Below, one piece after another: positions 36,035 through 45,886 of a stretch of DNA of 64,000 nucleotides. The DNA is from Leishmania martiniquensis (Eukaryota > Euglenozoa > Kinetoplastea > Trypanosomatida > Trypanosomatidae). How positions within the stretch are numbered: position 1 is the stretch's first letter; each line of letters opens with the position of its first letter. Position numbers and translations under genes: made by a program. Below the pieces are notes generated by a model. That model made no database searches, was not told the origin of the DNA, and saw only the letters and a program-made list of their open reading frames with translations. The stretch spans positions 205,436 through 269,435 of the forward strand of contig NC_090150.1 of assembly GCF_017916325.1 (NCBI RefSeq), written 5' to 3'.

Positions 36035-37015
36035 CCGCGCCTCAGCGCCATCGCATGTAGAGGCAGGCGCGACCAAAGGGCTTCCATAGGTACGGCACGC
36101 ACGCGTGGGCAATGCAGGCGGGGAGTGGAAGGGGGAGCGAAGGCGCGCGGCAGAGGGAGTAGCGTGGAGGGAGAGGGCAGCCTTCACCCAGCCCCACTGC
36201 GCGCATGCGCCTGCCCGCCGGCCCGCATGCTTCACATCTCTTCCATCCTCTTTCACAGTCTGAGCCACCGCTATGAGCTCGCCGCTCATCCTCTCTCCCT
36301 CTCTTCGCAGCCATCGCTGTGCGTCGCTACCGTCGTTGGGGGGGAGGGGGTCTGTCGCGTGCGCGTCTCTGCTTCTACGCCCTCGCCCTGTCGGCTCTCC
36401 GTTTCACTCCCCCCCCGTGACGCGCATCTTCGCACATTTCTTCTCCGTTGGTCACCATCGCTTTTCGGCCGAAAAGAAGCGAAAGGAAAAAAAACGGAAG
36501 AACAAACGGTGGCGGCCCCCCCACCCCACCCCTTTCCCCTCTTTCCGCGGGTCTCTCCTCTCCGCTCCCCTCTCCTGCGGCGCTCGCGCAGCATGCCGTA
36601 GAGGGTTGTTTGTGGGAGGTGGGGGGCATCCACTAACGGCCACCAGCATAGACAGACACATGCACAGATGTATAGGCGCTACCCCTCTCCTGCGCACCCG
36701 TTGCCCTGTCCTCTCTCTCTTTTCCTCACCCGTTCTATTCTGCGTACTCGCCGTCGATGGAGAGCGGAGCTTGCTGTGAGAGGGCTCCCCCGCTCTCTTC
36801 CCTTTCATTGCATCACGTTTACCTGTCTCCACCACCGCACCACCTGTGCAGCTGGCACACGTACGCGGCTGTGTGGACTGCAGAGGGACGGTAAGCTTAT
36901 GCTCTGTCTAAGTGCTCACCACGACAGCCGTGCATCAGAGGCCCGACTGCCCTGTAGAAGAGGCACGCGGCACATCCGCAGACATAGTGAGCAGGAAACA
37001 CATATCACAGCAGGC
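36035..37015 (+). other. Intergenic/UTR interval before FIGNL1
   Basis: This is about 980 bp of pyrimidine-rich and homopolymer-rich sequence without a supportable gene. The FIGNL1 frame stays open back to an ATG at 36668, but the extra codons translate polypyrimidine tract. I therefore treat the stretch as non-coding. Confidence 0.65.
36790..36851 (+). promoter_or_regulatory. Predicted spliced-leader acceptor for FIGNL1
   Basis: A pyrimidine-rich stretch ends in CTGTGCAG with AG at 36850-36851. It would give a 5' UTR of 164 nt to the ATG at 37016, or 47 nt to an in-frame ATG at 36899. Confidence 0.4.
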
Positions 37016-39955
37016 ATGTTCGACGCCCTTCGCTCCATTAGGCGGCACGCCAATGCGCTGAAGGAAAGGGCACAGAAGCGCGGCCCTCTCTCCCCCACTA
37101 CTGCTCCGCGCACTGCGGACGATCTTCGCTGGCTGTTCCCGTACCTCTGCCACATCCACCGTTGTCAACGCGCCTTGCGTAGTAAGGAGGAAGACGACAG
37201 GAATGCCGAAGGAAACTATGCAATCCCGGAAGGCGGCGCGAGCGTCGCCGTCGTCGGGTCACTCACGATCCGTCAAGTGTCCGACATCTGCATGCACTAT
37301 TCCAAGCCCTTGGCAGCCACTCCGCTCTCCGCCACGGGAGCCTTTCGTGAAGCGTCCCGGGACGACGTCGAGCTCTCTGTTGTCAGCGACGCACTTCCAC
37401 TCTGTACCCTGTGGGGAGCTGTCCTTCGCCTATGGCACGGCTCGTGCGGAGACTGCCCGAAACTGCACACTCTTGCCGCTGCTGCGACGCAGCTACAGTG
37501 CCTATCGCCGAGTGATGAATCACCGATCGCGTACGACGCCGGTATAAGGCACATGTGCGCCGCGTTGTTGGCGGAAGCGCCAGACAAGCTTCGGCAGTTC
37601 CTGGATGCCGCGGACATGGGCAAAAAAAAGAGCGCCGTGTTCGAGAGTGGATCACAGCAACAGAGAGATTCGTTGTTGGCCGTGCGCGCCGACTCGCCAA
37701 CCACGCAGAGCGCGCTGCGTCAAAGAAGACGTCGCAGCCCCGCAGAGCGCGATGCCAACGGGGCGCCTCAAAGGGCTCGTCACGATGCAGGTGCCAGCAT
37801 TGCCGTTCGTGCTACCGGCCCCCTCACCCCACCCCTTCCTCTCCAGGGTACCTGCGCTCGAGCCCAAGCTGCCGCCTCACGATCACGCTCAGCAACTCCG
37901 CCGTCGCGCAGCCGCTCGCGGTCGCCTCCGCCGCAGGGGCTCTCCGTGGCTACGGCCACTCGGCCTGCCCCGGCGGCGCGTCCACGCCAGTTCGCCTTCT
38001 CTTTTAAAGTGCGAACCAGCGATGGAAGGGGCGACACCGCAGCTTTGAGTGCTGCTGTCGCTACAGAGCTTCCGCCGCAGCCACTGCAGTTGGGGGAGGG
38101 GGGGACGAGTGGCGCGGCTGAAATGACTGAGAGCCGAGCTGACCTAGTCGGCGGCGCACCACGCTCTCACGGTGCCCAACCATCGTTTCAGCAGCCGCAC
38201 CCTTTCGTGTCGCCGCCTGCACCGCTTCGTCAGACGACGCTCGCGGCATTCACTGAAGGCACTGGGCTCTCCACCACGCGTTCGCACCCACAGCAACACC
38301 CCTCGCCGTCTGCCTCCGCGGCAAGGCGCCCATCGCAGCAGCAGCAGCAGTCTGTTGCCCCGTCGAAGGCCCCACCCTACGAGTACGACCTGCGTCACAG
38401 CGGCGGCGCTGTGCGAGGAGAGGAAAGGTGTCCACGTCCTCCAACGGGGGCGCCTAGTGGGGGGGGCTATCTGTCACCAAATAGCAGTCGCAGCAGCGCA
38501 TTTAGTACGCTTGGCGGCTTCGTTACGGCGGGTGAGCAGCTCCTGACCGACGTTCGGCAGGGACGTGCGATGAGCTCCGCGTATCTCAGCAAGCGCTCTC
38601 CGGCCCTTGGGCTGCGGCGGAACATCGGCTTTCAGCCTCCGTACCAACAGCAGCAGCAGCAGGCGCCAGCAGGCGCGCTCGACGTCCAGCCGCTCGCGAG
38701 CAGCGCCCCGGCTCCCCCTGCAGGCAAAGCAGCCGGCAATGCAAGCCGAGCTACGGCGCCGGCCAGTGGTGCTGGCGGAGCCCGCGGCCCGGGAAACGCC
38801 GCCGCCGTGACGGCGCCCCATAAGCAAGGCGATGAAGACGACAGCAACGGAAGCTTCCCTGCCTCCCTACTGCTACCAGACGGCTCTGTCCCACCGCTCC
38901 TCAAACCGCTCGACGCGAAGCTCGTCACGCAGGTGGCGATGGAGATACTGGAGCACGGCGCCGGCGCGCGGCAGGTGGGGTGGGACGACATCGCCGGACT
39001 ACAACACGCTAAGGCGAGTGTGGAGGAGGCGATCGTGTGGCCACTGCGCCGTCCAGACCTCTTTGTGGGACTGCGCGACCCGCCGCGCGGGCTGCTACTC
39101 TTTGGCCCACCCGGCACGGGCAAGACGATGATTGCGCGCGCCATTGCCAACCGCGCGGCGTGCACGTTTCTGAATATTTCTTCCTCTTCGCTCATGTCCA
39201 AGTGGATGGGCGACGGCGAGAAGCTGGTGCGCTGCCTATTCGCCGTCGCGACAGTGAAGCAGCCGAGCGTCATATTCATCGACGAAATCGACTCACTACT
39301 GTCCGTGCGCGGAGAGGGAGAGATGGACTCGGCGCGGCGAATCAAGACAGAATTTTTGGTGCAGCTGGATGGGGTGGCGACCGACCGCGGCGATCGAGTG
39401 CTCCTGATCGGGGCCACCAATCGGCCGGACGAATTGGATGAAGCAGCGAGGCGGCGCATGGAGAAGCGGCTCTACATTCCATTGCCCGACGAAGCGGCCC
39501 GCCGCGAGTTAATTCAACGCCTCCTCAAGTCGCTCGACCCGAGCGAAGCGGACGATGCAGGCGGCGTTGGGAAGTCTGGCGAAGCGGCGAGCACGGCCAC
39601 CGCGACGGAGTCCGCTCGAGTCGTGCATACGCTTACCGACGCCGACCTGGACAGTCTCGTGCGCAGCACCGACGGCTACTCGGGTGCTGACCTGAAGCAG
39701 CTGTGCCGGGAGGCCGCCATGGGGCCCCTTCGTGAGATGTCTGTTGTGGAACTGAGCACTGTGGCGGCCGCTGATCTCCGGCCAGTGCAGCGCGCGGACT
39801 TCAGACAGGCCCTGAAGCGGTTGAAGCCGAGCGTTGGGCCCGCTGAGGTGCAGCGATATGTGGAGTGGAACAGGCTCTTCGGCTCCTTCAACGAGGGCGA
39901 AGACGACGAAGATGGCGAGACTAGGCCCCTTGAGGGCCAGGATGCCGACGGATGA
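37016..39955 (+). CDS. FIGNL1: Fidgetin-like 1 AAA ATPase
   Basis: This is 979 codons from ATG 37016. In-frame ATGs at 36899 and 36668 would extend it, but that translated sequence is unlike protein. The N-terminal ~620 residues are mostly low-complexity, with two short poly-Gln runs. Near residue 502 lies F-V-T-A-G-E-Q-L. It matches the FxxA-EQL element of the FIGNL1 RAD51-binding region, and a further conserved-looking stretch (LGLRRNIGFQPP) follows it. The AAA core starts WDDIAG. It has Walker A GPPGTGKT at 697-704, Walker B IFIDEID with D756/E757, sensor-1 Asn802 and arginine residues 812-814 in RRRMEKRLYIPLP. The end (GADLKQLCREA ... KPSVGPAEVQRY-x-WN-x-LFG) is typical of FIGNL1 rather than katanin or spastin. 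Known FIGNL1 proteins dismantle RAD51 filaments and limit crossovers. A low-complexity insert sits between the AAA core and the C-terminal helices. Confidence 0.88.
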   Translation: MFDALRSIRRHANALKERAQKRGPLSPTTAPRTADDLRWLFPYLCHIHRCQRALRSKEEDDRNAEGNYAIPEGGASVAVVGSLTIRQVSDICMHYSKPLAATPLSATGAFREASRDDVELSVVSDALPLCTLWGAVLRLWHGSCGDCPKLHTLAAAATQLQCLSPSDESPIAYDAGIRHMCAALLAEAPDKLRQFLDAADMGKKKSAVFESGSQQQRDSLLAVRADSPTTQSALRQRRRRSPAERDANGAPQRARHDAGASIAVRATGPLTPPLPLQGTCARAQAAASRSRSATPPSRSRSRSPPPQGLSVATATRPAPAARPRQFAFSFKVRTSDGRGDTAALSAAVATELPPQPLQLGEGGTSGAAEMTESRADLVGGAPRSHGAQPSFQQPHPFVSPPAPLRQTTLAAFTEGTGLSTTRSHPQQHPSPSASAARRPSQQQQQSVAPSKAPPYEYDLRHSGGAVRGEERCPRPPTGAPSGGGYLSPNSSRSSAFSTLGGFVTAGEQLLTDVRQGRAMSSAYLSKRSPALGLRRNIGFQPPYQQQQQQAPAGALDVQPLASSAPAPPAGKAAGNASRATAPASGAGGARGPGNAAAVTAPHKQGDEDDSNGSFPASLLLPDGSVPPLLKPLDAKLVTQVAMEILEHGAGARQVGWDDIAGLQHAKASVEEAIVWPLRRPDLFVGLRDPPRGLLLFGPPGTGKTMIARAIANRAACTFLNISSSSLMSKWMGDGEKLVRCLFAVATVKQPSVIFIDEIDSLLSVRGEGEMDSARRIKTEFLVQLDGVATDRGDRVLLIGATNRPDELDEAARRRMEKRLYIPLPDEAARRELIQRLLKSLDPSEADDAGGVGKSGEAASTATATESARVVHTLTDADLDSLVRSTDGYSGADLKQLCREAAMGPLREMSVVELSTVAAADLRPVQRADFRQALKRLKPSVGPAEVQRYVEWNRLFGSFNEGEDDEDGETRPLEGQDADG

Positions 39956-40808
39956 CTCAGAGGCCTACCTCTCCCCAGGGTCACCACCTCCTTACCAGCC
40001 GGCGGGGATGTATATGCGCACGGTGGAATAGACTTTCCGCGTTTACGGCGAGTTCATGTCAGAGAGCTTCACGAAGCCGGCGATGTTGAGGAGCGCGGCT
40101 GGTCGTTCATGGTACACTCAGTGCCAGCATCTGTGTCTTCCCCCTCCCCCTCCCACTCTCCAGCCTTCTCTCCCCCACCCGCACGCACACACCTTATTTA
40201 CTCCTCACTTTGTTCGTACGCTCTCCCCTTCAATGTGATGTGCCATGTGCGGTGTGTGTGTGTCGGTGTGTCGCATCACCGCTTCTTCCCTTCGCTGAGG
40301 AACAGACGAACATGCGTGCGTGCTCTCCTTCGTATGAATCGCATCTCCTTCGCCCCTATGCGTGTCCCCCCCCGCCCCTTTAGTGGCAGCGGCCTCTGCA
40401 GCGCACCCTCCCACCTCTCGATGCCGCTTGCACGAAGCAGTAGTCAGACAGAGATGCATGCTCTCTGCCCAGAGGTGTCAGTCGCTGTAGGATTCACTGC
40501 CCTCTCCCCCTCGCTCACAACACCGGTGTCACCACCACCACCTCCACTCCTCCCGCCTCCTACTTCACGCCGACGCATCCTCTATCTCTCGTCTTCCTCC
40601 TCTACGCCCCCTCCACCCCATCGGCGCCCCGCCCATACGCGTGCGGCGCCGCGTGCACGGGCTGCGACGGCTCTTCTCCATCCCCCTCTCCCCGCACAGA
40701 CACGCAGAGGCACACACCACATAAGCGCACACACAGACGAGCAAAGCTCAGTTTAGGGCTCAGCTTTTACTGTCATCTTTTGAAGACTGCCACGAATTGA
40801 ACACTCGC
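39956..40808 (+). other. Intergenic/UTR interval between FIGNL1 and ISP2
   Basis: About 850 bp, pyrimidine-rich with CT and CA tracts and no supportable gene. It should contain the FIGNL1 3' UTR and the ISP2 5' UTR. Confidence 0.7.
40671..40699 (+). promoter_or_regulatory. Predicted spliced-leader acceptor for ISP2
   Basis: The tract CTCTTCTCCATCCCCCTC continues to CCGCACAG, with AG at 40698-40699. It leaves a 109-nt 5' UTR before ATG 40809. Confidence 0.45.
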
Positions 40809-41279
40809 ATGGGGATGTCCGCCACCGCCGGGAAGACGCTCGCCGAGTACAAGGCGCCGTACCCTGAGCCGACGTCGGATCAGCGCCGGTTCGTGATCTT
40901 CCTCGAGCCTAAGGGCGACGACACGGAGCTGAACGACCTAAAGGTGGAGCTGATCCCCGGTCGTGTCGCTCATGTAGACGGAGCAAACCACTTCTTCCTT
41001 GGCGGCAAGATTGAAGAGAAGGTAATCGATGGGTGGGGCTACCCCTACTACGTCGTGACACTGACAACGATGGCAGGGACTCTCATGATGCCCCACGGTG
41101 ATGCAGCACGCAAGAGGTCCCGCTTTGTGGCGCTGAACACAAAGGAGCTCTACCGCTATAACAGCAAGCTACCCATTGTGGTGTACGTGCCGAAGGACAG
41201 TGAGTTGCGCTACCGCATCTGGTGCGCCAAAGGCATCGACGGCGATGAGGCCAAGAGCATCAAAGCTATGGAGATGTGA
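40809..41279 (+). CDS. ISP2: Ecotin-like inhibitor of serine peptidases 2
   Basis: 156 codons. The frame opens at a TTG (40797), so ATG 40809 is used; a second ATG lies two codons on. The ecotin fold is clear: [11 protein letters not shown] in the core, the reactive loop with Met93-Met94 (the same Met-Met scissile pair as E. coli ecotin), and [13 protein letters not shown] followed by YRIW near the end. There is no signal peptide, unlike periplasmic bacterial ecotins. The two cysteines that brace the ecotin loop are absent (only one Cys, near the C-terminus). Ecotins inhibit S1 trypsin-fold serine peptidases. Leishmania lacks such enzymes, and ISP2 is known to inhibit host ones such as neutrophil elastase. 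The neighbouring gene is a second ecotin, matching the ISP2-ISP3 pair known on Leishmania chromosome 15. With ATG 40809 the protein starts Met-Gly, so N-myristoylation is conceivable but unproven. Confidence 0.93.
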   Translation: MGMSATAGKTLAEYKAPYPEPTSDQRRFVIFLEPKGDDTELNDLKVELIPGRVAHVDGANHFFLGGKIEEKVIDGWGYPYYVVTLTTMAGTLMMPHGDAARKRSRFVALNTKELYRYNSKLPIVVYVPKDSELRYRIWCAKGIDGDEAKSIKAMEM

Positions 41280-41870
41280 ACAGAAATCTGCTGCGCGTGC
41301 TAGAGTCTCTTCAGCACCCTCTTAAGTCACGACTCCGTCCTCCACTCTTCTTCCCCTCCTCCCCATTTGTCCTCCCCTTCCCCGCCCCCCTCATTCACTG
41401 CACCTCTCTCGCTCTCTCTCTCTTCTCGTGTGTCTTCTCTGTTTCGCTTCGATTACCGCAAACACCGTTGGTTCGGTCAATCTGCTCGCGTCTCTTTGCG
41501 TCCGGGGTGCCCGGATGTCGATGACCGTCTTGAACGCCGCATCGCGCGCGTGCTCCGATGCAGGCGGGCGGGAAGGGAAAGAGATTGGGGGAGGAGGGGA
41601 GGAAGAAGGGAAGTAGTCTATCCTCGCACTCGACGCCCCCTGCCGCCAACCCTCTCCCCCCAATCACACGCCCGGTCATACCTTCACCTCTTCCCACCCT
41701 CTGAAGCTCTCCTGTTTGCCTTCTACCCCCTCCTACTCCTCGTCCCCCTCCTCGTCCAACCGATTCTCTGCACTCTCCGCTCGCATACGCGTCAGTAACA
41801 CACGGCTCAATCGCGCCTCGCACTTGGTCTCCCTCTCTGCTTACGGGCCCTGCGCGCGTCCTCTGGCGAT

Positions 41871-41886
41871 TTTCTCTTCCCCTCAG
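41871..41886 (+). promoter_or_regulatory. Predicted spliced-leader acceptor for ISP3
   Basis: TTTCTCTTCCCCTCAG ends at AG 41885-41886, 121 nt before ATG 42008. It is the best polypyrimidine/AG pair in the interval. Confidence 0.45.
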
Positions 41887-41898
41887 CGCTTTCCATTG

Positions 41899-41930
41899 CA
41901 CACACACACACACACATACACACTCACACC
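41899..41930 (+). repeat. (CA)n microsatellite in presumed ISP3 5' UTR
   Basis: Nine CA dinucleotides followed by imperfect CA-rich sequence. Similar tracts occur at 43339-43350, 43873-43893, 44337-44361, 45499-45525 and 61411-61436, all between genes. Confidence 0.9.
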
Positions 41931-42007
41931 GTAGTGTGCTGACGCCCACACATCGACTTGGACCTCACTCTCCTTCACCATCGGCCCTTCCTCTTCCGCT
42001 CTTCCCC

Positions 42008-43084
42008 ATGCCCTCTCTCGAGGACTACGGTGCGCCATACCCGGCAGCCGCCCCTGGCCAGGCGCGCAAGGTCATCTACCTGCCACCGCATGACCCCGCT
42101 GTAGAGAAGCAGCGCCTACGCGTGCAGATCATTGCCGGTCGTCACGAGAACTGTGAGGATGGTCGCCTTTGTCAGCTTACCGGTACTGTGTCGGAGGAAA
42201 GGGTGCAGGAATTGGGGTACCCCTACTACGTCGTCACGCTCGGCGACATGTGCCCCACTCACCGCTCCATCAGCGACCCGGAGAACGCAACGACCTTCGT
42301 GGCGCTTCATGAGAGCCCGATAATCGCCTACAGCAGTACGTTACCCATCGTCGTCTACGTGCCTGAGGGCGCCGAGGTGCACTACCGCATCTGGGGCGAT
42401 GAAACCTCGCGGGTGCACAAGCTTCATGAGCAGCCTGAGGCCCCGTCCGTGCCTCCGTCACCACCCGCTCCCATACCAGAGGCGGAAGTGCACGCCACGG
42501 AGTCCCCCCCGGGTGATGCTCCCGAGGCGCCCGTCACCCAGACCTGCGAAGCGCAGCTGCTGTCAGCAGAGGAGCACCGCTGCACGAGCGATAACCCTCC
42601 CTCTACGCCGCCGGAAGAGCAGCAGTCCGCTCACGAGGCGCAGTCTGTGCCAGCCCTCCACGCTGCAGAGCTGGAGGAGAAGCCGCATCCCAAAGAGGTA
42701 GACACGGAGGAGACTCCAAAATCGGAGCGTCACCGCAGCCACCCGCCGAAGGCGCGTAAGCACAGCGCTGTCGTCTCGTCTCCAAGCCACGCCCCCCTGT
42801 CGTCCACAGAGAACTCACCGCGGTCCAACTCGAAGGCGGCGCATACGCCTTCCGCAGCACGGCCGAAACGCCGAGGCACTGAAAACGCCGCGGCCGATGA
42901 AAACGGCGGCGGCACCTCGAAGCCGGCACGCAGCGGCAGCATGTCCAGTAAGAACGGAGATCGCGACAGCGGCTACGAAAAGAAGGTGAAAGACCTGTGG
43001 AACCGCGCTCGGAGCAACTCGTCGCCGCGAAAATCTGCCTCGCCCAAGAAGAACGGCGGCAGCAGCAGCAAGGCGGACTTGTGA
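42008..43084 (+). CDS. ISP3: Ecotin-like inhibitor of serine peptidases 3 with long basic tail
   Basis: 358 codons from ATG 42008; the upstream part of the frame translates pyrimidine-rich sequence and is left out. Residues 1-140 are an ecotin domain ([31 protein letters not shown]). The reactive loop is short with a single Met81, next to Cys82. Cys49 lies where bacterial ecotin has the loop-bracing cysteine, and a further Cys55 is present. The remaining ~215 residues are absent from ISP2. They are Pro/Glu-rich first, then Ser/Lys/Arg-rich, ending in repeated basic patches (SPRKSASPKKNGG), and are probably disordered. There is no signal peptide. Tail and loop differences suggest a different target from ISP2 or a scaffold-type role; that is inference. 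Tandem location after ISP2 points to an old duplication. Confidence 0.9.
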   Translation: MPSLEDYGAPYPAAAPGQARKVIYLPPHDPAVEKQRLRVQIIAGRHENCEDGRLCQLTGTVSEERVQELGYPYYVVTLGDMCPTHRSISDPENATTFVALHESPIIAYSSTLPIVVYVPEGAEVHYRIWGDETSRVHKLHEQPEAPSVPPSPPAPIPEAEVHATESPPGDAPEAPVTQTCEAQLLSAEEHRCTSDNPPSTPPEEQQSAHEAQSVPALHAAELEEKPHPKEVDTEETPKSERHRSHPPKARKHSAVVSSPSHAPLSSTENSPRSNSKAAHTPSAARPKRRGTENAAADENGGGTSKPARSGSMSSKNGDRDSGYEKKVKDLWNRARSNSSPRKSASPKKNGGSSSKADL

Positions 43085-45846
43085 AGGGAGATGTAGCCGA
43101 GACCTGAAAGGTGGGCTGGATGAGCAAGTGCACAAGACGGAGCAGGGCGGCAGTGCGCGCGCGTACATACACACACAGATCTGGCAGTCTGCTCGAGGAG
43201 AAAGCGAGGGTGGTGCGCTGCTACAAAAATATTCAACCTCGAGTAGGTGTATACCTGCGTGCCGTAGGCGTTTCGTCTTCTGTGCACGGCGGGTGGGCTC
43301 TTTCCCTGTCACCCATCCCCATTTACTCCCCCCCTCCGACACACACACACCTCTTTCTCTCATGCGACTTATCGGGAGCTTAGTGGCTGCCATACCTTTT
43401 TTTCTTGATATCTTTTTTTGGATTGTGTTCGTCTCTGTGTGTACGCAGTACCACACGCGCCTACGCCGCCGCCACCAGCAGCTCAGCAAATCATTCAGCA
43501 GCCTTCTCCCTGCGTTTGTATGCGACTTGGGCGATGAAGAGAAGGCGTTGCGCACGTGCGGGCACGGTTCGGAGGCGCCGCAGCGGTGATCACACATTCG
43601 CGTTGCTCTCCTCTTGAGTGCGCCAGGCAGAGAAGCTTATCTGCCCAGCTGGTCTCAAGATGCGTCTGCTCCGCACCGAAAGTTTCGGCAGCAGTTCCTA
43701 CGCAGACTGCCACCGCCCCTCTGCTCTCTTGTGCACGGCGGTGACATGTAGAGCAACTGTGCTCAGGAAAAAAAGGCCGCGTAAGGCCATGACAGGAGAC
43801 AGAGGTGTATAAAGGCAGGCGGCGCAAAATCAGCGTCAGGGTCAATGGCACCCCCTCCTCACACCCTATCCCTTCACACACGCACACACACACCTTTCGC
43901 GCTTTCCCTCAGGCCCTCGCATTCGCGCTCGATCCAGCTCTTCCGCCCCACTCCTCCCGTCCCCGCTGTGCGCCTCTCCCTCTTCTGCTGTTGTTGCACC
44001 GTCGTGCGTCGGGCTTGTGTATTAGAGCCTCTTCTCATCCGTCGTGTATGCATCCCTTCTTCCCTTTCCCCCCTCCCCGACACGCACACATACACTCTCT
44101 CTCCCCTCATGGTCACTCATTCTTCGCGCGCCCGTCTGTGTGTCTGCCACAGCCCCCCTTCCCCCTCTTCTTTTGTGGTCCCATCCACCTTGTAAGGTCC
44201 TCCCTTGAAGGCACTCCACCGGGTGTTCCTCTCTCCGCATTCATCGTTTTCTCCTCCCTCTCCCCCATTCTGCCATGTATTTTTCCTCGCTGAAATCCGC
44301 TGCATCGGCCTGTGTGCACCGCCCTCCCTTTTCCTCCACACACACCCCCACACACACACACTTCACCTCCCCATGTCATCCGGCCTTCCTTCTCGCCTTC
44401 GCGTCGCTGAGTCTGCCCCCTCTTTCTTCTTCACTCGCCATATGTGTGTGTGTATGGAGGAAAAGGGAGGGCGTGAGCGCCTGTGGGCATAGGAGCGGCG
44501 CCTTTAATGGGTGCGGACTGCTCACGCGCAGCGCGCGTGAGCATCCTTTCGCGGTTGGAAGTGCGGAGGTGGCGTGTGCGCGCCCGGTGTTTCGCCCTCG
44601 GGAAAGCACTGTTCTCTGTCGCGCTGGTGCTCTCCTCCCCTCTCCTCCACCCACCCCCACCCCAACGCACGCGGAGGAGAGGAGCGGAAGGCACCGGGAG
44701 GTGGGGGGAGCATTTGGGGCGCCCTTTCTCTGAGTTATATTTCATCGATAGAGCCCCCGCCCCACACCCCTCCCCCTGCCTCTCCTCCTCGCTGCCCACA
44801 TGCCGCTGAACCCCAAAGAAATGAATCTCTTGCCGTCGACGAGGAGGGAGGGGGGAGGAGCACCAGCAGCATCTGCAGTGCCCTCTCTTCCCCTTCCCCT
44901 TCCCCTCCATGCGATTACGATCAAGATAGAGAGGGGAGGAGGGGACGCAGATGTACGCGCAAGGCGCGTGATCGGCTCCTCCTTTCGACTCTCGAAGCGT
45001 CGCCCACCCACACCGCCCCCGCTCTACCCTCTCTGCTTCGCTTGTTCGATGGCAGCGCGGTCACGCGTGGGAGCAACATCCGAGTAGAGCTGGGGAGCGG
45101 GCACGCAAGCGGATGCGCCCGGCCTAGCCCCCTCTCATAGCCCTCCCTCCCTCCCTCTCTCTCTCCCAACGCACCACTTCAGTCGTTGTCCATGATCGTC
45201 GCGTGCACCTCTCTCTCTTTTCCTCCCTCCCTTTCGCCGCTGCTGCCTGTCGAGCGTGTCGGTGTGGGCATGTGGTCGCCCATCGAAGGGTGCAGGAATG
45301 CCCCTTCCTCCCTCTCCCCCATCTCTCTTACGTATACCCCAAGTGCGGGCGAGGAGCATCTCTGCCACGCACGAGTGATGGGAATTGCTCACACAGGCTG
45401 AGGCCCCTCTACGTAACAGCGGCTCCACGAGCTTCGTGCAATTCTTTCTTCCCCATCCCACCCCTCCCTCAGCTCCCTGAGCCTACTGCCTTTTGGTGCA
45501 CATACACACACACACACACAACACGGCAGCTGACGCGCGTCAAGAGGTTGAGGAAGGGTGTCTGCTGGGCTGCCCCGTAGGCGCGCGAATCGCACGCGCG
45601 TGTCTTCCTGAGGGGTCGAGCACTCGACACATACGCACACACTTCACAGACACACAGAGAAAGAGAGAGTGGGGAGGGGAGACGGGCATCACGGAGAGAG
45701 GTGTCGCCTATCGTCTTCACCTTCATCTGGTCTCTTTTATTCTGCGTTGTCTGCTCCACTCCATCTGTGTCAGCGCGTGTGCGTCAGAGCGCCGCACGTC
45801 TTCCCTCTGCTCGTGCCGCCCCCCCCCAGCACACACACACGCACGC

Positions 45847-45862
45847 ATATATATATATATAT
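45847..45862 (+). repeat. (AT)8 dinucleotide tract
   Basis: Sixteen bases of alternating A and T in an otherwise GC-rich region, just upstream of the predicted splice acceptor of the membrane protein gene. A matching (TA)8 lies at 51783-51798 downstream of the same gene. Confidence 0.95.
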
Positions 45863-45869
45863 CTCCACG

Positions 45870-45886
45870 TTTTTTTGCCTCTTCAG
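45870..45886 (+). promoter_or_regulatory. Predicted spliced-leader acceptor for the 1900-residue membrane protein
   Basis: TTTTTTTGCCTCTTCAG ends at AG 45885-45886, 118 nt before ATG 46004. Confidence 0.45.

Larger units (their letters stand above)
41280..42007 (+). other. Intergenic/UTR interval between ISP2 and ISP3
   Basis: About 730 bp, strongly pyrimidine-rich, with no supportable gene. A (CA)9 tract (41899-41916, continuing imperfectly to about 41930) lies in the presumed ISP3 5' UTR. Confidence 0.7.

Noticed and set aside
36668..37015. 116-codon N-terminal extension of FIGNL1
   Set aside because: It translates a polypyrimidine tract and a likely splice acceptor, and reads as Pro/Leu/Arg/His low complexity.
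37016..39955. Katanin p60 or spastin identity for the AAA ATPase
   Set aside because: The RRMEKRLYIPLP stretch is katanin-like, but the FxxA-EQL element, the SARRIKTEFLVQLDG stretch and the KPSVGPAE ... WN-x-LFG end fit FIGNL1 better, and no MIT domain is visible.
43802..43815. TATA-box-like GTATAAAGG
   Set aside because: Protein-coding genes in trypanosomatids are not driven by TATA promoters, and no gene starts nearby.
43111..45580. Small open frames in the 2.9-kb interval
   Set aside because: All are under about 190 codons, of biased composition, and overlap microsatellites or pyrimidine tracts.
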